NCBI RefSeq assembly: GCF_900547735.1
Contig: NZ_URHZ01000008.1
Coordinates: forward strand, 32,439-96,438
Direction: 5' to 3'
DNA: 64,000 bases
Source of the DNA: an uncultured Clostridium sp.
GTDB taxonomy: Bacteria > Bacillota > Clostridia > Lachnospirales > Lachnospiraceae
In this document: piece by piece, positions 8,627 through 16,659 of the stretch
How the letters are laid out: each line of letters begins with the position of its first letter
Position numbering within the stretch: the stretch's first letter is position 1
The notes under the pieces: model-generated
Databases searched by the model: none
The model's input: the letters and a program-made list of their open reading frames with translations, nothing else
Told to the model about the DNA's origin: nothing
Position numbers and translations under genes: made by a program

Positions 8627-9541
8627 ATGAACACACAACAGATGAAGGTCTTTGTCGCTATTGCAGAAAATAAAAATATCACGCAGGCCGCGGGGAAACT
8701 GTTTCTCTCCCAGCCCGCTCTTTCCCGGCAGTTGACGCTCTTAGAGGAGGAACTGGGATGTCAGCTTGTCGTCCGTAACAACCATGGCGTGGATTTGACG
8801 CCTGCCGGTGAAGTCCTGTATAAAAGGAGCAAGAAGATCCAGGAAGATCTGCTTAATACGGTGGAGGCGGTGCGTGAAGCGGCATCCGGGGTACACGGAC
8901 AGATTAATGTCGGAACAATCTATACCGATTTCCCGCATCTGATACCGTATCTGGCCGACTTCCGAAAGCAGTACCCCCATATTATGATTAGAATTACACC
9001 CCAGGTGCCGAGTCAACTGTTAGAGCAGCTCGCACAGGGGACCGTCCACGTTGTCTGCCTGCGTCTCCCCATGTCTGATGTCAAAAACTGGCCCTATATC
9101 CCACTAAACAAAGAAAAATCAATGCTTGCAATCCACGAAACCATGGATCCCTGTCCGGATCAGAAGGAAATTCCCATCGAACTGCTGCGCGGAATTCCAT
9201 TTTGCTCCGGCACAAACGTAGACCGGGAACGCCATATCTGGGATTATGCAAATTTACTGCAGGAGGAATGCCGCCTGCACGGTTTTGAACTGAATATGGC
9301 ATTCGAATGCAGCGGCGTCATGAGCCGTATTATGCTCACCTCCGCGGGGCTGGCCGCCTGCTTTATCCCGGCAGAAATTACCAAGCTGTTTGACTGCAGG
9401 CGGATCCATCTGAAGGAGATAGCGGGAGTAACGGTCGAGACGATCCCGATTATCGCCTGGAACGACCGCACCTATATGAGCAGGCCGCTGCAGCTTTTCC
9501 TGGAGTATTTCCATAAACTGCAGGCCGGGCGGGAAGAGTGA
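8627..9541 (+). CDS. LysR-family transcriptional regulator
   Basis: 304 residues. The N-terminal helix-turn-helix (MNTQQMKVFVAIAENKNITQ, then AAGKLFLSQPALSRQLTLLE) is canonical. Residues 90-300 form the effector-binding domain (INVGTIYTDFPHLIPYL). ATG 8627 follows AAAGGAG. It is divergent from the flavin reductase gene and most likely controls that gene and the symporter in response to the imported compound (inference from LysR habit). Confidence 0.93.
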   Translation: MNTQQMKVFVAIAENKNITQAAGKLFLSQPALSRQLTLLEEELGCQLVVRNNHGVDLTPAGEVLYKRSKKIQEDLLNTVEAVREAASGVHGQINVGTIYTDFPHLIPYLADFRKQYPHIMIRITPQVPSQLLEQLAQGTVHVVCLRLPMSDVKNWPYIPLNKEKSMLAIHETMDPCPDQKEIPIELLRGIPFCSGTNVDRERHIWDYANLLQEECRLHGFELNMAFECSGVMSRIMLTSAGLAACFIPAEITKLFDCRRIHLKEIAGVTVETIPIIAWNDRTYMSRPLQLFLEYFHKLQAGREE

Positions 9542-9559
9542 TTCGATGAAGTGTTCTAT

Positions 9560-9613
9560 GCAAAAAAGTTCCGGTTTCGCAGTTTACAGTCTGCGAAACC
9601 GGAACTTTTTTGC
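9560..9613. terminator. Bidirectional terminator between lysR and the MFS gene
   Basis: Long hairpin: AAAAAAGTTCCGGTTTCGCAG paired with CTGCGAAACCGGAACTTTTTT across a 7-nt loop. It can end transcription on both strands. Confidence 0.9.
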
Positions 9614-9627
9614 ACCTCTTCAGGGAT

Positions 9628-10935
9628 TTACTCCCTGCTCTTTTTCCTGTTTGCCATCACCGCACAGATCGTGATCAGGATGATCGCGATTCCTGTGACT
9701 AAAAACCACATATGCACGCCTATTTTCTCGGCGGCCGGGCTGGCGACCAGCAGGCCGATCGGCATTGCCAGGGAACCGGCCATTCCCATAAGTGAAAAGG
9801 CCCGGCCCATTTTTTCCGGCGCTATCGTCTCCTGCATATAGGCCACGATAGGAATACTGTGTATATTACCGCTTGCTCCCAGCAGACCGCAGAAGAAGGT
9901 GAACATCCACCACCCCCACATGGTCGGCGGCGTAAGGCCGCACAGGGCCGACATGATCCCGATTGCAACGAGGCCGATATAGGCCGTCTTGATCTTATCC
10001 TTTACCTCTATCACACTTCCCAGAAGTACGGCGGAACCCATCATTCCAACTGCGAACGACAGTTCCACCGCGCTGGCATGCCAGGCTCCCAGGTTAAAGT
10101 AGCTGCTGGTCATCAGCGGATAAAAGGAGGACAGCGGAAGGAAAAAAATCATGCTGAATGTCTGAGCCGCCATGAGAATCAGAAGCTTCGGATCTTCCAG
10201 ATAAACCTCCGCCCCCTCTTTAAGCTCCCTGAAGAATTTTCCCTTTTCCCTATCTTTCTTCTCTCCGTTTCCACTCTCCTCCCCTGCTTTTGCAACAGGA
10301 GGTATTTTAACTGCTCCCAGGAGCAGACTGGCAATGACCGCTCCCAGCGTATCCGTAAGCAGCACAAGAGGCATCGGCAGCGCTGCAAAGAGCGCCGCTC
10401 CCAATACAGGTCCCAGCATAAAGGCGCCGGACTGCATAAACTGGCTCCAGCCGTTGGCCTTTACAAGGCTTTCTGAGGGCACCAGCTGAGGGATAATCGC
10501 CCTGATGGACGGCTGATGAAAGGTGTCACCGATTCCCCTTAAAAAGAGAACCAGAATTGCATATTCACAGGGCACATCATAGTTCCACATGAACCATGCA
10601 AATACCATGGCCGACAATCCGATAAACAGGTCCGCACAGATACAGATCGCCTTCCGGTTAAAACGGTCCGCCAGCACTCCTGCCACAGGACTTAAAAACG
10701 TCATCGGCAGAAAAGCCGCCAGTCCTGAAATTCCAAGCATCATCGGTGACTGTGTCTCACTGGCCAGCCACCAGATAAGCGCAAACTGTACGGCCGAACT
10801 GCCAATCAGCGAAACCGTCTGCCCCACTGTAATTGTAAAGAAACGCTGTTTCCATTTGCCGCTGCTACTGTTGCTGCTATTGATGTTACCGCTGTTGTTA
10901 TATCCGTCACTATTTCTGTTATTTTTTTCCGTCAT
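9628..10935 (-). CDS. Mef-like major facilitator efflux transporter
   Basis: 435 residues, 12 predicted helices. The opening KWKQRFFTITVGQTVSLIGS, LADRFNRKAICICADL (MFS loop 2-3 signature) and the C-terminal MGRAFSLMGMAGSLAMPIGL match the macrolide-efflux (Mef) branch of drug-proton antiporters. ATG 10935 is chosen because GGAG lies 8 nt before it; the frame stays open another 90 codons without a ribosome site and that part overlaps the regulatory leader. A Ser/Asn/Gly-rich N-terminus precedes helix 1. A leader peptide and attenuator upstream suggest antibiotic induction. Confidence 0.88.
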   Translation of the reverse strand: MTEKNNRNSDGYNNSGNINSSNSSSGKWKQRFFTITVGQTVSLIGSSAVQFALIWWLASETQSPMMLGISGLAAFLPMTFLSPVAGVLADRFNRKAICICADLFIGLSAMVFAWFMWNYDVPCEYAILVLFLRGIGDTFHQPSIRAIIPQLVPSESLVKANGWSQFMQSGAFMLGPVLGAALFAALPMPLVLLTDTLGAVIASLLLGAVKIPPVAKAGEESGNGEKKDREKGKFFRELKEGAEVYLEDPKLLILMAAQTFSMIFFLPLSSFYPLMTSSYFNLGAWHASAVELSFAVGMMGSAVLLGSVIEVKDKIKTAYIGLVAIGIMSALCGLTPPTMWGWWMFTFFCGLLGASGNIHSIPIVAYMQETIAPEKMGRAFSLMGMAGSLAMPIGLLVASPAAEKIGVHMWFLVTGIAIILITICAVMANRKKSRE

Positions 10936-11028
10936 ATTTAAATCTCCATAATCATATCTGTTGTCAGTTCCACTCTCCCACCGACATCCTTCCCCGCTTT
11001 TCCGCTCTGTAACGGCGGCATCAAAAAA

Positions 11029-11053
11029 GCAGGACCCCTCAAAGGTTTCCTGC
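11029..11053 (-). terminator. Attenuator hairpin in the Mef-like gene leader
   Basis: On the minus strand GCAGGA...TCCTGC (6-bp stem plus inner CCT/AGG) is followed directly by six T residues. It lies about 300 nt after the promoter and about 95 nt before the transporter start, so it would cut off most transcripts unless prevented. A second weaker U-rich hairpin candidate (about 11247-11275) directly follows the leader peptide. Confidence 0.65.
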
Positions 11054-11284
11054 CTAAATCTACAGATATAAAAAGCGGCCGCTCCGACCCATAAAGCCAC
11101 GGAACAATCCCACAATAAATTGGATAAACAGCCGCGCATCTCAGTCTGCACGTCTGCCGCAGTTCCGGTAGACTTCCATCCAGAGTATCCGGGATACCCC
11201 TCCATAATGGTCTATAACTTTTTATTCATCCGCAAATCAGGTACAAGAAAAAAACCTCCGAAAAATCAGGATTCAGTTCCTTTC

Positions 11285-11311
11285 TCATCTTAAACGGATA
11301 GAATAAATCAT
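11285..11311 (-). CDS. 8-residue leader peptide MIYSIRLR of the Mef-like efflux gene
   Basis: ATG at 11311 is preceded by GAGGGAGG at ideal spacing and ends in TGA. The peptide ends in Arg-Leu-Arg, the +X+ motif at which macrolides and ketolides stall ribosomes. It resembles the start of known resistance leader peptides (MTHSMRLR of ErmDL is recalled knowledge). Stalling here could relieve the downstream attenuation. Strong by motif and position; induction itself is inference. Confidence 0.75.
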   Translation of the reverse strand: MIYSIRLR

Positions 11312-11341
11312 TATATACCTCCCTCTGTCAAAACTGTGTCC

Positions 11342-11370
11342 AGTATATCAGAGTCTCTGTTCCTTGTCAA
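11342..11370 (-). promoter_or_regulatory. Promoter of the Mef-like efflux operon
   Basis: Consensus sigma-A promoter: TTGACA (11365-11370), 17-nt spacer, TATACT (11342-11347). Transcription should start near 11335, giving a 400-nt leader before the transporter gene. Confidence 0.85.
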
Positions 11371-11375
11371 TCCTG

Positions 11376-11993
11376 TTACTTTCCCAATTCCGATTCCCGA
11401 TACGCCTCTAATTCCTCATCCCACAGTGTATAGTCCCGCTCAAACAATTCCTCGCATATCTGCGGTTTTAAATCTTCCCATTGCATCTTCTCAAGCAGCT
11501 TCTGCCGGACGAATTTCTTGCTCTTCCGTTTATAGGCGGGCAGATGGTTGGCTGCAAGCAGATTCTGTAGTTCCGGGCGCCAGAGGAGTGTAATCTGATG
11601 CTCCTTCTTCATTTTCGGATTGGGTGACGCGGCTTTTTTCTCGCTGATGACAATCTCACCCCCCATTGCCTCCACCACGAGAATCCCCCACCAGGCCGGA
11701 ATGTGTTCTTCCACATGTTTTACATGGGATTTGCCGATGACCACATAATTTTCGTCACAGAATTTGTCGTAATCCCGGATCTGTCTCTTCAGGCGCTCAT
11801 ATGTATCGGCATCACTCTTAATCTCCAGGCCAATCAGACGGTTCTCCGTCAGCATAATAATATCGGCCCTGGATCTCCCCATTATCTTTTCTTCAAACAT
11901 CCTGGTCTTTCCAAAACGCTCCTCCAGATAATCAAAAAGCGGTTCGCGGATATCTCTGTCATAGAGCACTGCATTTATTGTCTCTGTTTCCAT
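11376..11993 (-). CDS. PD-(D/E)XK nuclease-like protein, sce7726-like
   Basis: About 205 residues from ATG 11993 (upstream AAGGAAATAATC as ribosome site; the frame is open for 15 more codons). GRSRADIIMLTE followed by RLIGLEIKSDADTY gives the D...E-x-K core of the restriction-nuclease fold, and a charged Lys-rich half follows. It resembles sce7726-type proteins of unknown function. The promoter of the Mef-like operon starts at its 3' end, so the two are separate units. Confidence 0.65.
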   Translation of the reverse strand: METETINAVLYDRDIREPLFDYLEERFGKTRMFEEKIMGRSRADIIMLTENRLIGLEIKSDADTYERLKRQIRDYDKFCDENYVVIGKSHVKHVEEHIPAWWGILVVEAMGGEIVISEKKAASPNPKMKKEHQITLLWRPELQNLLAANHLPAYKRKSKKFVRQKLLEKMQWEDLKPQICEELFERDYTLWDEELEAYRESELGK

Positions 11994-12157
11994 ACTGATT
12001 ATTTCCTTCAATGATCGGCGTACTTTGCCCCGATGCAAAAGGGGCAGCCTGTCTGTTTCAATATCCGGCGGGAGCAGTCCGTCGGTCCCTCGCTCCCGCC
12101 GCCGATCTCGAGTATAACAAACCTGTTTTCAATCGTCAATCCGTGTGAACAGAAACA

Positions 12158-13096
12158 TCAATCGTGCAATTTGTATTCTTCCCCATTTATAACAACCGCC
12201 TCCATCTCACCTGAATCCAGCGCCGATGAAAATTCGATTGTCATCCTGCTTCCCTCCCCGTCCGACCATGAAAATGAAATCCCCGAAACGATGTCATTCT
12301 CATCCGTGCCGTTCACTTTATCATAGAGCCGCAGTACACGGCCGTCTTTCATCTTCAGCAGGATTTCCTCCGCCGGGCAGTCCTCCAGTTCGGAAATAGA
12401 ATTGTCCATGTACAGGGTAAGGCCCATGCCGGAAATTTTTGCTTCCAGGCATTCCGGTATTTTTATGTCATCCAATGCAATTTCACGGATGGCCGACGGC
12501 CCTCCAATCACAAATTCTCCTATCGTTTCCGAACTGTAAATCCCCTTTTCCCTGTCCCAGACGAAAAGATTGGCTGATGAACTCAGTTCCCCGGACTCTC
12601 TCAGATTCATTCTGACGGAAACCTCCACGGAACCATCTTCCCTGTCTTTCAGTTTTGTCTCTGATGATTCGGCCGATAATGTCCCAAATGTAATCTGCCT
12701 GAGCAGGCCGTCGCCGTCAATTGCACTTCCATCCAGGGAAGACACCCCGAATTTTGCCAGCAGGATCCTCTCGGTATAGCTGTAGCCCTCAAACACAATT
12801 TCCATGTTTTTATAGGTGATCTTCTGATCGGATACCAGTACGTATGTATTGTTGATTTCTTCCGTCACCGGGTCACCGCCGTTGTCAAAGAAAGAGCGGA
12901 AAAAGCGGATTGGGCCTTCACCCGTCATGGCATAGGCTGCCGTTGCCGCAAACATCATAATCGCCGTTGCCGCAATACACGCCAGGATTGGTTTGCGAAG
13001 TTTCCTGTGCTGCCTCCGCCCTTCCGGCTGCATCTGCCCCGCATTCGAAGCATGCAGCTTTGAAAACGTTTCCTTGTATAAGTCACTGTTCTTCAT
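12158..13096 (-). CDS. DUF4179-type anti-sigma-like membrane protein
   Basis: 312 residues: a short cytoplasmic N-terminus (about 1-35), one membrane helix (PILACIAATAIMMFAATAAY, about 36-56) and a large outer domain. Its start overlaps the sigma gene end by 14 nt, and this layout (ECF sigma plus DUF4179 membrane partner) is common in Clostridia, where the partner is taken to hold the sigma factor at the membrane. No zinc-binding anti-sigma motif is visible, so the mechanism is unclear. Confidence 0.75.
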   Translation of the reverse strand: MKNSDLYKETFSKLHASNAGQMQPEGRRQHRKLRKPILACIAATAIMMFAATAAYAMTGEGPIRFFRSFFDNGGDPVTEEINNTYVLVSDQKITYKNMEIVFEGYSYTERILLAKFGVSSLDGSAIDGDGLLRQITFGTLSAESSETKLKDREDGSVEVSVRMNLRESGELSSSANLFVWDREKGIYSSETIGEFVIGGPSAIREIALDDIKIPECLEAKISGMGLTLYMDNSISELEDCPAEEILLKMKDGRVLRLYDKVNGTDENDIVSGISFSWSDGEGSRMTIEFSSALDSGEMEAVVINGEEYKLHD

Positions 13097-13568
13097 CCCA
13101 CACCTCCTGTAATTTTTCTTTCAGCATCTTTCTTGCCCTCAAAAGCCTCGTGCTCACCGCTGTTTCCCTGATTTTAAGAATCTGCGCAATCTCCCTGATT
13201 GAGTAGTCCTCATAATAATAGAGATGCACAACAATGCGGTAGTTTTTGGACAGAGACATTACGGCCGTAAAAAGTTCGCTCTGTTCCTTATCCTCAAATT
13301 GCAGCGTGTCCGCATACTCTTCCAGGTTCTGGCACCTGCTCCGCCACGGCGAAAATAAAAGTTTCTTGCACTCATTGACAGCAACCCGGATTAACCAGTT
13401 TCTCCTGTGTTCCTCCGATTCAAAAATCTTTTCGCTGCAGTAATACTTCATCAGCACATTCTGTGTGATATCATCGGCATCATAGCTGTTTTTCAGGTAA
13501 TTATATGCAATTGCAAAAATACGATCCCGATACCGATTTGCCGCCTCTATCATGTCTTTTTCCAACAT
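13083..13568 (-). CDS. RNA polymerase sigma factor, sigma-70/ECF type
   Basis: About 161 residues. Region 2 includes RYRDRIFAIAYNYLKNSYDADDITQNVLMKYY; region 4 has the helix-turn-helix YSIREIAQILKIRETAVSTRLLRARKML. ATG 13568 gives the usual ECF length and has AAAGGAG 12 nt upstream; the frame is open to 13643 but those starts lack a site. Coupled to the DUF4179 gene. A palindrome GTAACAGCGTGTTAC (13707-13721) upstream may be regulatory. Confidence 0.88.
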   Translation of the reverse strand: MLEKDMIEAANRYRDRIFAIAYNYLKNSYDADDITQNVLMKYYCSEKIFESEEHRRNWLIRVAVNECKKLLFSPWRSRCQNLEEYADTLQFEDKEQSELFTAVMSLSKNYRIVVHLYYYEDYSIREIAQILKIRETAVSTRLLRARKMLKEKLQEVWDEEQ

Positions 13569-13728
13569 ATCCGTGACGTTCTCCTTTGTTTTTATCGTGT
13601 CTAAACACTCATTACGGTTCATTCCGTACCCGGTAACAAACACGCTTCACTTATAATACCTTTCAGGAAGGCAAAATATCACATCGCGGAATAATGGCTG
13701 TGAATCGTAACAGCGTGTTACATAAAAA

Positions 13729-13767
13729 CTGTTGGCGGTAATGCCGCAATCCGCAGCCCGCCAACAG
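13729..13767 (-). terminator. Terminator of the lipoprotein/two-component operon
   Basis: CTGTTGGCGG paired with CCGCCAACAG, followed on the minus strand by a T-run. It lies just beyond the last gene of the operon at 13781-20969. Confidence 0.8.
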
Positions 13768-13780
13768 CTTAAATGACTCT

Positions 13781-13909
13781 CTATTCACCGAAAAGCTCAC
13801 CATCCAAACCGGTCAGTTCACTGAACGGAATTTCAAATGTAATGTAATCTCCTATGGAATGGGGAACCCCTAAAACAAAACCAAGCGTTCTTTCCCTGCT
13901 TGATAACTC
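13781..13909 (-). pseudogene. In-frame tail beyond the TAG of the preceding gene
   Basis: 42 codons directly in frame with the gene at 13910-14872, without its own start codon. Composition is protein-like (GFVLGVPHSIGDYITFEIPF). Chance openness of 42 codons is not rare, so this is suggestive only. Confidence 0.4.
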
Positions 13910-14872
13910 CTACCGGCAGAACAGAATAATATATTCCGTACCGTACATCTCCCTGTATTCTTCCGGCAGTTTCTCAAGATAAAAAACGGTCCCGCTTTCA
14001 TATTCGTCAATTGTGTTATTCCGCATCCCGTTAACCAATACCGGAACCGAGTTTGTCCCGTCGGTGAGAATGCCGCTTAAGGATCCTTTCTCATCACCGG
14101 CTATGGAATGCATGTTTCCCCGAACACGGTAACGATTGGTATTCTTGCTTAATGACTTCCGGTCCACCGTGACCGCCATCAGTTCCGAAAGAGAGATGTC
14201 GGTCAGGCCATCCATGTTCTCATAAATTTTACATTTCATCTCGTAGGGACTCATTTGCATGGTAAACTGGCTGTTGCTCCGCATTCCCTCCGGAAGAGAT
14301 TCGTTCGCCGCCAGACAGTCATACGGACAGTTGTACCCGTTTATTCTCTTAAACCAGTAGCGGCTCCGAATCTGATTCGAATCTTTTTTAATTACCTCCG
14401 AGACACCGCGTCCCACCTCCTCCGGGAATTCTCCCGGATCTCCGCTTAAAAGACAGCAGGCAAACCGGACCATACGCTCCACCTCTCCCGTGTCAAAGTC
14501 TTTGCGGTTCTTCGTTTCGTATCTTATATATCCCACGGCATTGCCGTCAATGTACTGAAAGCTCATATCCTTATAGGCAGAATAAGCGCTTTCCTTTAAA
14601 GTTACGGTAACTCCGTGATCTTCATAGCTCAGCTCACATCCTTCCAGACCGTTGTCCCATTTGCCGTACAGGCTTGTGACCGCGTTTTTCAGTTCAACGG
14701 CGCTGCCGTAGACCGGTTTCTGTCCGTCCGTATGCAACTCTTCCGTCTCCCCGCAGTAAACCGTCATTCCCATCCCCAATATCAGTAAAAGGCAGATGAG
14801 CGGAAAAAGGCAGTAACGTAGTTCCCTGCCATGTCTGGCCGTATCATCCCGTTTTAACTCTCCCATACTCAC
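13910..14872 (-). CDS. Unknown exported protein, last gene of the operon; frame continues past a TAG
   Basis: 320 residues with an N-terminal membrane helix (CLFPLICLLLILGMGMTVYC, about 21-40), then an outside domain I do not recognise. It overlaps the upstream gene by 4 nt (ATGA type), so it belongs to the kinase operon. Odd: after the TAG (13910-13912) the same frame stays open 42 more codons to a TAG at 13781, and the product reads as normal protein (ending IPFSELTGLDGELFGE). Either a recent nonsense mutation or readthrough is possible. Confidence 0.7.
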   Translation of the reverse strand: MSMGELKRDDTARHGRELRYCLFPLICLLLILGMGMTVYCGETEELHTDGQKPVYGSAVELKNAVTSLYGKWDNGLEGCELSYEDHGVTVTLKESAYSAYKDMSFQYIDGNAVGYIRYETKNRKDFDTGEVERMVRFACCLLSGDPGEFPEEVGRGVSEVIKKDSNQIRSRYWFKRINGYNCPYDCLAANESLPEGMRSNSQFTMQMSPYEMKCKIYENMDGLTDISLSELMAVTVDRKSLSKNTNRYRVRGNMHSIAGDEKGSLSGILTDGTNSVPVLVNGMRNNTIDEYESGTVFYLEKLPEEYREMYGTEYIILFCR

Positions 14873-16587
14873 TCCTCCCTGCGCTCTACCGCCTTTTCGA
14901 TCATCTCTTCAAAGACTCCGCTGTCGTCTAAATCACAAAGATACCCCCGCTGCCCCGTCACTTCCATGGTGATGGGCAGCCCGTTAATATCGGCGGATAC
15001 ACCGGCGTCGCCGCTGCTGCCGACCGCAAGCCGGTTGTCGAGAACCAGCAGTACGAGGCGGCTTTTTCCCTCTTCCAGACCATGATACAGTTCATATCTT
15101 CTCTCATGGCCGCCTGATTTTACTCTGATATACAGAAACTCTTTGATCATTATGGATGCCGGAACCGCCTGAATGGAGACCGCATCTCCCAAATCCATTG
15201 GAACCGTTTTCCCCAGCGCCATATTCCTGATCCCCCGGCGGACAGGCTCTGCCTCCTCCGAATTCATCCATCTTTGTGTGATTTCAGGTTCGTCTTTTCC
15301 GTCCTCATACTCACACCGGACTGCCACGGCGTCATCCCAGGGCATCCACGCAACTTCCTCAAGGATCCGGTTCCCCTCCGATTCCCGTCCCGGATCGATG
15401 ATCTGGTAGGACAGAATCCGGCAGCCCTCCTCCATTACCCGCAGCTTCAGTCTCTGGTAATTGGTCACGGGGGAAATATCCTCCCTGTACTCTATTTCAA
15501 GCAGAACCATACCGTTGTCCAGGAGTTCCCTGTTGACCAGCTCCATGCCGTCCGGGCTGTAGAGCTTCATGCCGGAGATTTCCTCTTCGGTAAATACAAT
15601 GGAATCGCTTGACCAGTCCTCCTGCTCATACGCCGAGGTGTCATTTTTTCCGTAGGGATAACTGTATTCGTGAACCGTATTCCTGTAATTCTCATCACTG
15701 CCCAGATACTCCCATATCCTGCTTCCCACCTGCCTGTCGGTAAAGCGGTACCGTTTTTTCTCTCTGACATGCGCCGCCTCCCACTCCGGCTCCTCCAGGG
15801 TACCCAGATAAAAATACAGATAATCCTCTGCTCCCAGTTCCCCGGGCGACAGAAAGCCGCTTCTGGCCGTGTCCGAATTTAAACAGGCCGCGGACGCCAT
15901 TGTAAAAAGCCGGAAGATTTCCCCGTTGTCCGCCTCCTCGATAAATGCCTGCCCGTACTCCCTGTTTTTTACGGTCAAGGGTTCATTGCCCTCCCAGTCA
16001 TACGGCGCCTCATTCGTAAACCGGGTCAGATACCAGTTTCCGTTGGATGCCTGAATAACCCCCAGCCAGATATCCCGGTACATGTCATCCTCCGTCTCTT
16101 TGGAACCTTCATGATAACTGTAATCCCTGCGGGTTACTTTCCGGTGGCCTCTGGACTTAAAAAGTATCTCACCGCTGTCCTGCCATATCACCTTTACCGG
16201 TTCGGCAAATTCAAAATTATGTAAACTATCCCAGGCCGATTCCACCATTTTGTCATACCCGGAACGGGCCCCCAGCGCGTCCATAAGCTGGTTATACCGA
16301 TAAATCCGGCGGACCTCCTCCGGTTCCTGTGAGGTTCCCTTGCCTGTCTTTTCGATAAAATGGTACAGGCTCACCTTTTTCGGATATTTTCCGTCACCGC
16401 TGTTCAGTTCCTCAATGCACTTTAGGGCGGCCGATTCCGGTGTTTCCAGATATCCGTCGTATTTGTGGAAATTGTAATCATCCAGCCTGTGAAAACCTGC
16501 TGTGGCAAGTACCACAAATGCCGCGATAAGCGCATAAATATAAACCCAGGTCCGCCTGCCGATTTTGACTTCTTCGCTGTAAAACAC
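14869..16587 (-). CDS. Unknown membrane-anchored protein of the kinase operon
   Basis: 572 residues; one N-terminal helix (TWVYIYALIAAFVVLATAGF, about 13-32) anchors a large outer domain rich in Tyr, Trp and acidic residues. I recognise no family. It is downstream of the histidine kinase and overlaps the next gene by 4 nt, so it should be made together with the sensor system and may be its accessory or target. Confidence 0.75.
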   Translation of the reverse strand: MFYSEEVKIGRRTWVYIYALIAAFVVLATAGFHRLDDYNFHKYDGYLETPESAALKCIEELNSGDGKYPKKVSLYHFIEKTGKGTSQEPEEVRRIYRYNQLMDALGARSGYDKMVESAWDSLHNFEFAEPVKVIWQDSGEILFKSRGHRKVTRRDYSYHEGSKETEDDMYRDIWLGVIQASNGNWYLTRFTNEAPYDWEGNEPLTVKNREYGQAFIEEADNGEIFRLFTMASAACLNSDTARSGFLSPGELGAEDYLYFYLGTLEEPEWEAAHVREKKRYRFTDRQVGSRIWEYLGSDENYRNTVHEYSYPYGKNDTSAYEQEDWSSDSIVFTEEEISGMKLYSPDGMELVNRELLDNGMVLLEIEYREDISPVTNYQRLKLRVMEEGCRILSYQIIDPGRESEGNRILEEVAWMPWDDAVAVRCEYEDGKDEPEITQRWMNSEEAEPVRRGIRNMALGKTVPMDLGDAVSIQAVPASIMIKEFLYIRVKSGGHERRYELYHGLEEGKSRLVLLVLDNRLAVGSSGDAGVSADINGLPITMEVTGQRGYLCDLDDSGVFEEMIEKAVERREE

Positions 16588-16659
16588 CGGTTTGCCGCCT
16601 CCCCCTGCCCGTAAGTACGTTTTTTCTTCAAAGCCTGTCCGCTATAATCTCTGCTTCAA

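Noticed and set aside
10936..11205. Longer N-terminus of the Mef-like transporter
   Set aside because: The frame is open but has no ribosome site there, its product is unlike MFS proteins, and it overlaps the attenuator; ATG 10935 has a good site.
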